The translations under genes and the position numbers were made by a program. The notes beneath the pieces are model-generated. The model was not told the origin of the DNA. It was given only the letters and a program-made list of their open reading frames with translations, and did not search any database. A stretch of 64,000 bases of DNA from JAVVSR01 sp036654095 (GTDB lineage: Bacteria > Bacillota > Clostridia > Christensenellales > CAG-917). The stretch's first letter is position 1; every line of letters starts with the position of its first letter. Below are positions 52,937-61,583 of the stretch, piece by piece. The stretch lies in NCBI GenBank assembly GCA_036654095.1, contig JAVVSR010000006.1, forward strand, positions 27,206 to 91,205, in the 5' to 3' direction.

Positions 52937-54127
52937 TTAGTCTTCTTTTTCAACCATTTTTACTATGTCCATATAAGTTTTTGCCCTGTCAAAACTTGTT
53001 TCTGCCCATTTGCGGTTATTTGCGCCCATCTCGATTCGCAATGCTTTATTTTCATAAAGTTTTTCTATTGCTTCCGCGATACCTAACACGTCCCCGTTTT
53101 TTACATTAAATCCAATATTAAGTTCTTCAATTTTATCCCTGTATTCTACGCTTTCTTGCGTATTAATAACGGCAAGTCCGCCTGCAGCATAATCACCGAC
53201 TTTATTTATTATACTTGCCGCAGAACCACTATGAATAGGGTTCACGGCCAAATCTGCGCCAACTAAGCGTTTAACCATTTCAACATAAGGCAGTAGTCCA
53301 GTAAATTCCGCATTAATATTTAATGCTTTTGCACTCATCTCAAATTCATTTCGCTGCGGGCCATCTCCTATAACAAGAAACTTAATATTTAGCCCCTTGT
53401 CAATTAACAATTTTATTGCCTTTTCAACATCAATGAGATTGTATGACGCGCCGAGCGTCCCGATATATACAACAGTAAAAGGCCTCGTTACATCATTTGT
53501 TGCTACACTAGCTATTTCATCAAATTTTGCTATATTTGTCCCCAAATAAACCGTAAGTCCCTTAGCATTTTTTATGTTTACCGCAAGACCTCTATCTTTA
53601 TAAGTGTCACTAACTGCCACAATTTCATCTGCATTTTTATAAATTTTATTAGCTATCATATAAAATGGAGCGTAAGCTAATCGTCCTAAAATAGGGGGAT
53701 TAAATACCATTTTAAACGCTTCTGGCCATAAATCTTGAATATCGACAATTAATCTAGTTTTATGCTTTCTACAATATTTTACAACTAGGGACCCGCAAGT
53801 AAGGGAAGGAATTGCGAGATAAATTACATCTATCTTTTCTTCCACTGAATTAAGATATTTTCCAATCCGTTTCCCAAAACCATAGTGGCTTACAAATCTT
53901 TTTAAACAAATATTTTTTGGGTAACCGCTTTCGTGGATATTTACTATCTTTAAATTGGCAAAATCAAATTTTTTTTCTTCTTTTTGCGCTTTATTTTCGT
54001 GACTAAACGATGATGTCAACAATGTTACGTTATTATTTTCCGCAAGCATTTTTGCCAAATAAACAAACCTATTGTTTGTTTTGTCATACGGCTGTGGAAC
54101 GAAATTAGCAACAATATAAATATTCAT
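52937..54127 (-). CDS. Family 4 glycosyltransferase
   Basis: A 396-residue GT-B protein beginning MNIYIVANFVPQPYDKTNNRF. DVIYLAIPSL and RLIVDIQDLWPEAF are typical of the WbuB-like GT4 group (FucNAc transferases among them), and the donor site reads VVYIGTLGASYNLIDVEKA and GDGPQRNEFE. FucNAc-type transfer would agree with the nucleotide-sugar genes downstream, but this is inference. The start at 54127 has AGAGGT upstream and lies one base after the previous stop; an earlier ATG at 54169 would overlap it. Confidence 0.85.
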   Translation of the reverse strand: MNIYIVANFVPQPYDKTNNRFVYLAKMLAENNNVTLLTSSFSHENKAQKEEKKFDFANLKIVNIHESGYPKNICLKRFVSHYGFGKRIGKYLNSVEEKIDVIYLAIPSLTCGSLVVKYCRKHKTRLIVDIQDLWPEAFKMVFNPPILGRLAYAPFYMIANKIYKNADEIVAVSDTYKDRGLAVNIKNAKGLTVYLGTNIAKFDEIASVATNDVTRPFTVVYIGTLGASYNLIDVEKAIKLLIDKGLNIKFLVIGDGPQRNEFEMSAKALNINAEFTGLLPYVEMVKRLVGADLAVNPIHSGSAASIINKVGDYAAGGLAVINTQESVEYRDKIEELNIGFNVKNGDVLGIAEAIEKLYENKALRIEMGANNRKWAETSFDRAKTYMDIVKMVEKED

Positions 54128-54128
54128 A

Positions 54129-55187
54129 TTAACCTCTGTATTTTGGAAAAAAACTTGAGTTCTCATCAAAATTTTTGCCGTCGTTTTTTCTTCTTTCTAT
54201 TAATTCATCATATTTCGTTTGAATAAATATTTTTTTACCAATGCTAAAATGGTTTACTCCATTTTTATTAAAGTTTTCTTTAAATTTATACAATCCGCTG
54301 TTGCTATCCGAACCAACTCCACCGCCCAAATGAAATTTTTTATATCCTAATTCGCTAAAATCACAAGCCACTTTATAGAGAAGTAAATTCATCGGCGCAA
54401 AACTCATATATTCTTTAATAGCGCCCGATAAATGATAGTGAACATATTCGCCATAAAACAAAATTATTGCTGCCCCTATTATTTTGTTATCCATTTTTGC
54501 ATAATAAATGGTAAAGTTGTTTTTTAAACCCTCTTTTATGCTTTCATAAAAAGCATTTCCAAAATAATAATAGTCATCAGCGTTATCCCTATCCATAGTC
54601 GCATTATAAATAGTTTTAAAGCTATCAATAATCAAGTCATCTTGTGATTTCCCTATAATAACACCTGATTTAATGGCTTTTCTAATAACGTTTCTATTCT
54701 TGCTAGAAACATTATCCCATATATCTTCCTTGTTTGTCAAATCGATTGCTATCGTGTTCCCTAAATCCACTATTTCATAAATATTATTTACAGCGCTAGC
54801 GTTGTTTAGCAGTGGATGAAAACGCACAAATTCGCTAATTATATTATTTTGCTCGCAATAAGCAACATATTGTTGTTTTAGCTTTTCTAATGAATTATCA
54901 TTTATTTTCCCCTCAAAAAGCCAACCGCCATATCCATAGGGCGTTGCCAAATCGTAAAATTTATTTTCACAAATTTCATTTTTAAAGTTTTTATCGAGCG
55001 AAATATCGCGCAACATAACGGCATTTATTGCCTGTACGTCATCATCACTATAAAAAAACAATATTGGCTCGCCATCGCCGTGTAATTTAAATGCTTGCAA
55101 GTATGAAAAGGTATAATAAATATCCGCTTTACAAAACTTGCCAACAATAGCTTCCCATTTCAATTTATCTGTAATACATTGCAACAT
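54129..55187 (-). CDS. FemAB/GNAT-like aminoacyl- or acyltransferase
   Basis: A 352-residue protein of the FemAB-like (double GNAT) group: WEAIVGKFCKADIYYTFSYLQAF at the start, NRNVIRKAIKSGV mid-protein, IIGAAIILFYGEYVHYHLSGA and FAPMNLLLYKVACDFSELGYKKFHLGGG near the C-terminus. Members attach amino acids to lipid-linked saccharides or acyl groups to sugars. In a polysaccharide operon it may decorate an amino sugar. I chose the ATG at 55187, with AGAGGA before it, over a GTG at 55247 that adds 20 unconserved residues. Confidence 0.78.
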   Translation of the reverse strand: MLQCITDKLKWEAIVGKFCKADIYYTFSYLQAFKLHGDGEPILFFYSDDDVQAINAVMLRDISLDKNFKNEICENKFYDLATPYGYGGWLFEGKINDNSLEKLKQQYVAYCEQNNIISEFVRFHPLLNNASAVNNIYEIVDLGNTIAIDLTNKEDIWDNVSSKNRNVIRKAIKSGVIIGKSQDDLIIDSFKTIYNATMDRDNADDYYYFGNAFYESIKEGLKNNFTIYYAKMDNKIIGAAIILFYGEYVHYHLSGAIKEYMSFAPMNLLLYKVACDFSELGYKKFHLGGGVGSDSNSGLYKFKENFNKNGVNHFSIGKKIFIQTKYDELIERRKNDGKNFDENSSFFPKYRG

Positions 55188-55277
55188 TCTATCCTCTTTA
55201 ACCTCATCAAGAACTTCGTTTTCTAAACTTTTATTAAGCTTCTCCACGCTGAAAAAAATAATATAACCGGGACACTT

Positions 55278-57071
55278 CTAGCCTTTTGAATATTCCTCCA
55301 GAACTTTGAATATTTTTTTCATATCATCGATATTATATCTTTGGTCAATAGGAAAGCATAAGATATGTTTATAAATATAATCCGCTTCGCTATTGCAATT
55401 CTCAACTGCAAAATTAGATTTTGGCCAAATAATAGGACAATAAATTTTGTTTTCGCAAAAATACTTTTGTAGTTTTTCTCTGTCATCCGCGTAAACAGGA
55501 AAATACAGTGGCACTGATTTTCCGACATCTATTTCAAATATCGGCTTTACAACATTAAATTCAGTTAGCATAAGTCCTAAATTATAATAATTTTCTTTCC
55601 TTATTTTTGCAATATTTTCAAAATCCACGCATTCCATTAGTTGTTTTGTTTGTTGGGCAATACTTTGTGTTTCTTTAAAATCAAAGATGTGTTCTATATC
55701 GCTTAATTTTTCTCTAAATATCTTTTTTATCTCTAATTTTCCATTTAAATAGTATTCCTTTTGCAAAGCTGCAACGTTAGTCAACTTATCCACTAAACAA
55801 TTATCGCTAGCCGTTTCAATTACAATATCGGAATTAGAAAATACTATTCCACCCTCCCATACACCAGCCCACTTTCTGATACTTCCAACATAATAATCTG
55901 CATTTACAAATTTCCTATTATCCAACATTGAATGTGTTATATCTTCTACAACAACAACGTTTTTATATTTTTTTAATTTCTTTTTTACACCATCTAAATT
56001 ATATGAACAAAAATAATTTTGTAAATACACTATTGATTTGTTTTTTTGTAAACTTATTTTTTTATATAAACCTTTTTTAATGTTTAATTGCTTGTCCACA
56101 TCGTAATATTCTATTTCTATTCCTTCATCAACAAATGCCTTAATCACCGACTCGCACGTAAAAATAGGGATAAAAGCCTTTTTAACTTTTTCTTGTTGCA
56201 ATACAACTTTAATTGCGTTGCGACCACTGTTGACAAGCGTGAGATTTTTTTTGTCTGTGACAACGCGCAATCCATTTCCTTTATTTTCTGCTCCAAAAAC
56301 AAAACTACTTCCTATTTCTTTTTCCATTAAATTTTCAGGAAGAACCCACTCATCATAAAATTCTTTTATTTGGCTGCTTCCCTGAACAACTACATCATCT
56401 TTCTTTAAAACTTTTGCGATTGTCATAAAAATAATTTTTAAGTCGTACAGAAAATTTAATTTATTAATATACTCCAAATCGTATTCTATTTTCTGTTCCC
56501 AAGTAATATTATTTCGACCACTTATTTGCGCAAGGCCGGTTAAGCCAGGACGCACCATATGCCGCTGCAGTTGTTCAGCGCTGTAAAAAGGAAAATATAC
56601 CCTCAATAATGGACGCGGACCAACAACCGACATTTGACCTGTAAAAATATTAAGTAATTCAGGCAATTCATCTATTGAGGTTGCGCGCAAAAATTTTCCA
56701 AGTTTTGTTAATCTATCTTTATCGGGTAAAAGATTGCCTTCTTTATCTTTTCCATTTGTCATTGTGCGATACTTTAAAATATTAAATATTTTCCCATTTT
56801 TTCCTACGCGTTTTTGAACAAAAAAAGGATTTCCTTTCATTATTATAGCGACTATTGGCGTGAAAAACAGGAAAAATGGTAATAATATTAAAATAGCAAC
56901 TGCGCTTGAACAAATATCAAATACACGCTTTAAAAAAAGTTTACTAATTGAGGGCTTTTTGATTTTCTTATAGTCATCGTGAGAAATCACGCTTTTAATG
57001 GTTTCCACTTTACTTTCTTCGCTAACCTCGCTAGCAGATATGTTGGTAGTACTCATATTGCGGTTCTCCAT
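55278..57071 (-). CDS. Initiating sugar transferase fused to a DegT/AHBA-type aminotransferase domain
   Basis: A 597-residue fusion. Residues 45-240 are a polyprenyl-phosphate sugar-1-phosphate transferase (PglC/WcaJ core): a hairpin membrane helix (52-78), KRVGKNGKIFNILKYRTM, SIDELPELLNIFTGQMSVVGPRP and RPGLTGLAQISGR. Residues 265-597 resemble a DegT/DnrJ aminotransferase: NSGRNAI (281-287), VVEDITHSM with Asp377 and His380, and SIRKWAGVWEGG with Lys400 at the PLP position. Key residues are kept, so the second half may be active. The first half starts repeat-unit assembly on undecaprenyl phosphate. No ribosome binding site at 57071; Met6 (57056) has GGAG upstream. It begins next to a second DegT gene. 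Confidence 0.85.
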   Translation of the reverse strand: MENRNMSTTNISASEVSEESKVETIKSVISHDDYKKIKKPSISKLFLKRVFDICSSAVAILILLPFFLFFTPIVAIIMKGNPFFVQKRVGKNGKIFNILKYRTMTNGKDKEGNLLPDKDRLTKLGKFLRATSIDELPELLNIFTGQMSVVGPRPLLRVYFPFYSAEQLQRHMVRPGLTGLAQISGRNNITWEQKIEYDLEYINKLNFLYDLKIIFMTIAKVLKKDDVVVQGSSQIKEFYDEWVLPENLMEKEIGSSFVFGAENKGNGLRVVTDKKNLTLVNSGRNAIKVVLQQEKVKKAFIPIFTCESVIKAFVDEGIEIEYYDVDKQLNIKKGLYKKISLQKNKSIVYLQNYFCSYNLDGVKKKLKKYKNVVVVEDITHSMLDNRKFVNADYYVGSIRKWAGVWEGGIVFSNSDIVIETASDNCLVDKLTNVAALQKEYYLNGKLEIKKIFREKLSDIEHIFDFKETQSIAQQTKQLMECVDFENIAKIRKENYYNLGLMLTEFNVVKPIFEIDVGKSVPLYFPVYADDREKLQKYFCENKIYCPIIWPKSNFAVENCNSEADYIYKHILCFPIDQRYNIDDMKKIFKVLEEYSKG

Positions 57072-57072
57072 A

Positions 57073-58248
57073 TTACTTGTTTAAATTATCTATGGTTTTA
57101 AGAACTATTTTTGCAACCAGTTGTACTTGTTCATCTGTCATTTTGCTGTCTGATGGCAAACATATGGAGCGACTAAACAAATCTTCCCCAACACTTCTTT
57201 CGGGTATAATTTCGCCAATCTTGCCATTAAAGCTTTCCACATTATCAAATGCTGAAAAAAAGTCGCAATCCTTAAATACGGGTTGAGTATGCATTGGCTT
57301 CCACGCTGGACGACTTTCAATATCACGCTCGGCTAGCGCGTTAATAATATCCATAAAATGAGTTTTACAATCTTTTGTCAAAGTAATGCTTGTCAACCAA
57401 TGATTGGGTTCGCTATCCTTAGGCACAGGCAACATTTCAATATATTTACAATTTTTAAACGACGCTTTATATAAGTCATATATATGCGTTTTTTGTTTAA
57501 CGCGCAAGTCAAGTGCCGTCATTTGTCCTCTTCCGATACCTGCGCAAATATTAGACAAGCGATAGTTGTACCCTATTTCCTCGTGCTGATACCACGGAAA
57601 CTTTTCGCGACTTTGCGTAGCCCAAAACAATATTTTATCATATGCCGTCTTGTCGTTAATCATCGCCATTCCGCCGCCAGATGTAGTAATGATTTTATTT
57701 CCGTTAAAACTAAATATAGAAACATCTCCAAAGTTGCCCGTTTGAATACCTTTGTATTTTGACCCCAAACTTTCCGCCGAATCTTCCAAAACGGGTGTGT
57801 TGTGAGCTTTTGTAATTTTAAGCAACTCCTCATAATTTGCTGGATTGCCATACAAATTTACAATGATTATAGCCGCAGGGTTTGGATATTTTTCATATGC
57901 CTTTTCTAACGCAACAGGACTCATATTGTATGTTTCGTATTCACTGTCTATAAACACTGGTTTCGCCATACAATAGTCAATAGCATTGCAACTTCCGCTA
58001 AATGTAAATGATGAACAAAACACAATATCGTCTTTGCCAACGCCTAGGTATTTTAACCCCAAATGAATAGCGGCGCTCCCTGATGATAATGCAACGGCTA
58101 AAGGTCTTCCTATATACGCTGCCATTTCTTTTTCAAATTCATTTACATTTTTTCCCAAGGGCGCTACCCAATTCGTCTCAAACGCTTCATCTATATATTG
58201 CATTTCATTGCCTGTCATATGTGGAGAGCTTAAAAATATTTTATTCAT
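57073..58248 (-). CDS. DegT/DnrJ/EryC1-family sugar aminotransferase (PglE-like)
   Basis: A 391-residue PLP enzyme: FLSSPHMTGNEMQYIDEAFETNWVAPLG at the start (quoted in part), SSGSAAIHLGLKYLGVG, LEDSAESLGSKYKG and IFSFNGNKIITTSGGGM, where the Lys of NGNK binds PLP. It transaminates a 4-keto-6-deoxy UDP-sugar, as in bacillosamine synthesis. The dehydratase for a D-bacillosamine route (PglF) is not in the window; the only dehydratase is CapE-type. Start chosen at 58248 with AGAGGA upstream; an ATG at 58272 is less likely. First gene of the long operon. Confidence 0.88.
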   Translation of the reverse strand: MNKIFLSSPHMTGNEMQYIDEAFETNWVAPLGKNVNEFEKEMAAYIGRPLAVALSSGSAAIHLGLKYLGVGKDDIVFCSSFTFSGSCNAIDYCMAKPVFIDSEYETYNMSPVALEKAYEKYPNPAAIIIVNLYGNPANYEELLKITKAHNTPVLEDSAESLGSKYKGIQTGNFGDVSIFSFNGNKIITTSGGGMAMINDKTAYDKILFWATQSREKFPWYQHEEIGYNYRLSNICAGIGRGQMTALDLRVKQKTHIYDLYKASFKNCKYIEMLPVPKDSEPNHWLTSITLTKDCKTHFMDIINALAERDIESRPAWKPMHTQPVFKDCDFFSAFDNVESFNGKIGEIIPERSVGEDLFSRSICLPSDSKMTDEQVQLVAKIVLKTIDNLNK

Positions 58249-58333
58249 TTTACTTATTCCTCTTTTAATCAATTTAGTATGTGCAAAGCTTTTTTTATTT
58301 AGGCTTATGACGCTAAAATATTGTAATTAATTA

Positions 58334-58383
58334 TGTTTTTTAATGTTTTTTGCTGTTTTTTTAATGTTTTTTTCTGTTTTTTC
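58334..58383. promoter_or_regulatory. Phased T-tracts, probable intrinsically curved DNA
   Basis: Five TGTTTTTT units begin at 58334, 58344, 58354, 58365 and 58375, a period of 10-11 bp matching the helical repeat. A-tracts in phase bend DNA. They lie directly upstream of the minus-strand TACAAT at 58320-58325. Confidence 0.6.
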
Positions 58384-58891
58384 TGATACAAATGTTTTGC
58401 TATATTTAAATTTTTCATTAAAATATATTAGTTTGCGTATTGCAGCGCCTGTGTATTGCGGGGGTTGCTTAATGCGATGTTTTCAAATTAATCACTGTGG
58501 ATTTAATAAAAAAACCACAAAATTTCAAGTATTTACCTTGCCTTTGCGAATATGTTGTAACAAGTTGCACATAAAATAATTTCCACGCGCGCAATATATA
58601 TTATAAGTATAGCATAAGGTTTATTAATGTCCATTATAATTTCAATAAGAATACCATATTTTGGATTGTTAGGCAAGACAAATGTATTATTTCAAAAAAA
58701 ATACTTAAAAATCATTTATACTATTGCAAATTTTGTTAAAAAATGTTAATATCTATAAAGTGCTATTGTTGAATGAAAAAATTTAAAGCAAAAAATCATT
58801 AGTTTTTGCTAATTAAGTAATTAAATGCCAAATAAAATATTTTCTATTTTAAAAACCTAGTATATAATGATTTATGCTGTTTACAATATTA

Positions 58892-58930
58892 TTAGCTAAG
58901 TTATAAAGTTTAAATTATTAGATTAGCTAA
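58892..58930. promoter_or_regulatory. Two TTAGCTAA palindromes 31 bp apart
   Basis: The 8-bp palindrome TTAGCTAA occurs at 58892-58899 and 58923-58930. Flanks extend each to a 9-bp inverted repeat. Centres are 31 bp apart, close to three helical turns, and both lie downstream of the TATAAT at 58863-58868: a likely operator pair. Confidence 0.5.
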
Positions 58931-59009
58931 TCATATAAGATAGCGTTTGTTTTGGCATATTCAACAAAAAATTAATATTAAAAAATTTAAATACAAAAGA
59001 GGGGAAATT

Positions 59010-59021
59010 ATGTCCCCGTAG
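59010..59021 (+). CDS. Three-codon upstream ORF (Met-Ser-Pro)
   Basis: ATG at 59010 is preceded by GAGGGG at 58999-59004 with a five-base spacer, an excellent ribosome binding site. The frame is Met-Ser-Pro-stop. The TAG stop (59019-59021) overlaps the AGGAGG (59020-59025) of the Wzz-like gene. GGGGA/TCCCC flanking the ATG can also form a hairpin (59001-59017). Confidence 0.5.
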   Translation: MSP

Positions 59022-59029
59022 GAGGGATT

Positions 59030-60463
59030 GTGAGCAATCAAGCTGTCAATCAAGAACAAACAAATGATGGTCTAACATTTAGAGATATATGGCATTTTTT
59101 AAAAAAAGCTATGCCCGCAATAATAGTTTGCGTGCTTATAAGCTGTATGCTTGTCACTATGATTGGACTTATCATACGCAATACATCAAAAACATCTAAC
59201 TCGGCAAACGGAGTTTTAAACATATCGTACGCAGGCATTGAAAAAGGACTTGACCCGTTAGGCTTGCCCTTTAATAAGGATGAAATTCGCAGTACGCAAA
59301 TTTTAAGCGAAGTACTTTCGAACTTAAATTTGTCATACAATGTTGGCGATGTGCGCAACGCGATAACAATTTCAGGTATCGTCCCTGCTTCTTACACAAA
59401 AATGATTGATGAATTGAAAAAGAACGGTAAATTTACGCTTGCCGACCTTGAAAAGTTAGCGTATCATCCCACATCTTTTAGTATTACTTTAAATTCAAAA
59501 TATGTTAAAAATATTTCTGAAACCGAGGCAAGAAACATTGTTGACGAACTTATGAAAGTATATATTTATCGTACACAAAAAAAGTATATGGATATTTCGA
59601 CTTTCTCAACGACCATTATGACAGACGAGCAAATTAGGGCTAATGATTTTGCTGAAGTTATATCGGTCATCAGTTCTCAACTAAACTCGGTCAATTCGTA
59701 TATTGTTAAGATGTCTAAAGAACATGGCGATTTTGTTGGCTCAAACAATTTAACTTTTGCAAGCCTAAGTAGTCAATTAAATTTGCTTTATGAACAATAT
59801 GTAGTTTTATTTGCTGAAATTAAAAGCAACGGTATCGCTCGAGATAGAGCCAAAACATTAGATTATTTGGATTCTAAAATTACCGAATTGTCATCAACCA
59901 TAGCTGCGAAAGAAGAAACATTGAAAAAGATTGGCGAATATATTAAAAGTTTTAAGGAGCAATTTCCAACATTTGATTTCGGCACAGGTGGCGGGTCGGG
60001 CGGTTCAATAACCATTTCAACTCCGCAATCCGAGGCTTTCCAAACAATGTTTTTACGTCAGCTGACCGAAGCCGAAGAAATTGAACGTTTAACCGTTGAC
60101 AAAACCAACTTCACAAATTGGAAGGCTAAACTTGAAGCAAATTCGACTGTTTTAGATGAGCAAAAGGCTACTGAAATTACCAACAGGATTATCACCATTA
60201 AAAACAATTTTGCGGCAATTCTCGCTTCGTCGAACACAATGTTGAAAGAGTTTAAGCAGGCCGACTTATTTATCAATATTCACGTTTCAAGTAACGCCAT
60301 TATACAAAGTGACGCAAAGGATATTCCGTGGCTTCTTTTATTGGCCGCAACCATAGTTGGTGGTTCAATTATTGGCATGGTGTCGACACCTGTTATTGCA
60401 AAAATCAAATCTTCTCGTCGCGCTAAATTATCTAAATCCGTTTCAGATAGTGACCAAAAATAA
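59030..60463 (+). CDS. Wzz-like polysaccharide co-polymerase / chain-length protein
   Basis: A 477-residue protein with a membrane helix at about 29-52 and a second near 430-452, bracketing a large external region with long helices and coiled coil (residues 180-420), the layout of polysaccharide co-polymerases. FRDIWHFLKKAMPAIIVCVLI at the N-terminus resembles Wzz entries. There is no attached kinase domain and no separate tyrosine kinase in the window. Start is GTG at 59030 with AGGAGG four bases upstream; the mini-ORF suggests translational coupling. Divergent from the main operon, it ends at a strong terminator. Confidence 0.78.
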   Translation: MSNQAVNQEQTNDGLTFRDIWHFLKKAMPAIIVCVLISCMLVTMIGLIIRNTSKTSNSANGVLNISYAGIEKGLDPLGLPFNKDEIRSTQILSEVLSNLNLSYNVGDVRNAITISGIVPASYTKMIDELKKNGKFTLADLEKLAYHPTSFSITLNSKYVKNISETEARNIVDELMKVYIYRTQKKYMDISTFSTTIMTDEQIRANDFAEVISVISSQLNSVNSYIVKMSKEHGDFVGSNNLTFASLSSQLNLLYEQYVVLFAEIKSNGIARDRAKTLDYLDSKITELSSTIAAKEETLKKIGEYIKSFKEQFPTFDFGTGGGSGGSITISTPQSEAFQTMFLRQLTEAEEIERLTVDKTNFTNWKAKLEANSTVLDEQKATEITNRIITIKNNFAAILASSNTMLKEFKQADLFINIHVSSNAIIQSDAKDIPWLLLLAATIVGGSIIGMVSTPVIAKIKSSRRAKLSKSVSDSDQK

Positions 60464-60487
60464 CGCTACCATTTAAATATATTGATA

Positions 60488-60524
60488 AAAGCAGCGCATA
60501 TTAATAAGCGCTGCTTTCTTTTTT
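60488..60524 (+). terminator. Terminator of the Wzz-like gene
   Basis: A 10-bp perfect GC-rich stem (60488-60497 with 60508-60517), 10-base loop, then C and T6. Confidence 0.9.
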
Positions 60525-60710
60525 ATCAACTTCTATTAAAACAAATAATTCAAAGTTTTTTTATTTTATTTTTACTAATTACCTATGTTTTTGCTAGCCC
60601 AACTTATTGTTTATGTTGTTTTATCTATCAATACAATATGTTTAACTACCCTTTTACAACAAATTCCACCTTAACAACAACTACTCTGCTTTTCAATTAT
60701 GTATATGCTG

Positions 60711-61289
60711 TTAAACTTCCTTATCTTCGTTTCCCCAACCGTTTTTTTCTAGCACAGCTTTCATTTTATTTGTCGCTTCTATTTTCATTCTACCAACTTT
60801 TGATTTTGACAAATTCAAATCTTTGGCAATGTTTCGTATTGTTTTATCCTCAAAGTAAGTTTCTTGAATAATAATTTTTTCCATTTTTGTTAAGTCATGC
60901 ATTGCCAGTTCAACTGCCGACTTAATGTCGCTACATTCAAAATCATTAGTCTTATTAGACGGAATTATAACTTCATAGTCAACAAACTCAACTTCCCTGC
61001 TGTTATCACGATAAAGCTTTTTATATCTGTTAATTGCAATCCTATTCATCGTTTTGCACAAAAAGCCAAACCCGTTTTTACCATATACAAAGCCGTCCAC
61101 GATTTTGTAAATATTTTCCCAAAAATCTTGCACCAAATCATCGGCTTCAAAAGTACTTTTTAAATACTTTAAAGCGATGTATCTAAGCGTAGGCGCAATT
61201 AAACTATGCAGCTCGTTAAGGCTTGCTTCATTTCGTTGACGCACCCCTTCAATACAAGTATTAATAGCCTCTTTGGTACTTTTATCCAT
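60711..61289 (-). CDS. RNA polymerase sigma factor, ECF/sigma-70 type
   Basis: A 192-residue factor with region 2 at about 20-95 (LRYIALKYLKSTFEADDLVQDFWENIY and GFLCKTMNRIAINRYKK, quoted in part) and region 4 at about 128-182 with the helix-turn-helix IIIQETYFEDKTIRNIAKDLNLSKSKVGRMK. No region 3 and no anti-sigma factor gene next to it. Target promoters are unknown; its place between the Wzz-like and surface-protein genes hints at envelope control. GAGGA precedes the ATG. Confidence 0.88.
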   Translation of the reverse strand: MDKSTKEAINTCIEGVRQRNEASLNELHSLIAPTLRYIALKYLKSTFEADDLVQDFWENIYKIVDGFVYGKNGFGFLCKTMNRIAINRYKKLYRDNSREVEFVDYEVIIPSNKTNDFECSDIKSAVELAMHDLTKMEKIIIQETYFEDKTIRNIAKDLNLSKSKVGRMKIEATNKMKAVLEKNGWGNEDKEV

Positions 61290-61358
61290 CTATCCTCGCT
61301 TTAATTTGCTTAAAATCCGTTGCTTTTTATCTTTAAATCCACTCAGCGTAACATTTAA

Positions 61359-61386
61359 ATTATAGCACGCTTGATTATAATTGCAA
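61359..61386 (-). promoter_or_regulatory. sigma-A promoter of the sigma-factor gene
   Basis: Minus strand: TTGCAA (61381-61386), 16 bp, TATAAT (61359-61364), giving a leader of about 60 bases. Housekeeping-type elements suggest the gene is not solely autoregulated. Confidence 0.6.
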
Positions 61387-61436
61387 AGCATTGACCGCCA
61401 AAAATTTGCGAAATTACAGTTGTTGCTAAAAGGCAT

Positions 61437-61468
61437 AAAAAACAGCCATTTTTCAATGACTGTTTTTT
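61437..61468 (-). terminator. Terminator of the repeat surface protein gene
   Basis: A 14-bp stem with one mismatch (61437-61450 with 61455-61468); on the minus strand the loop is GAAA and six T follow. Confidence 0.88.
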
Positions 61469-61583
61469 GGTTTTTTGGCTTGTTAATTTTTAATTAATTA
61501 CTTTTACAATAATTGATTTTTTGCCTTGTCGCTTATGCAGCAACATAGCCAAACTCAACTATTCCATTGCTAACATATTTTTG

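Larger units (their letters stand above)
58249..59029. other. Divergent control region of the polysaccharide locus
   Basis: About 780 bases, very AT-rich, between the minus-strand operon and the Wzz-like gene. It holds phased T-tracts (58334-58383), a minus-strand TACAAT -10 candidate (58320-58325), a plus-strand TATAAT (58863-58868), two TTAGCTAA palindromes and an upstream mini-ORF. A 78-codon frame at 58343-58579 has no ribosome binding site and is low complexity; I do not call it. Confidence 0.6.

Noticed and set aside
58343..58579. A 78-codon frame in the divergent control region
   Set aside because: It starts within the T-tracts, has no Shine-Dalgarno sequence and low-complexity composition.
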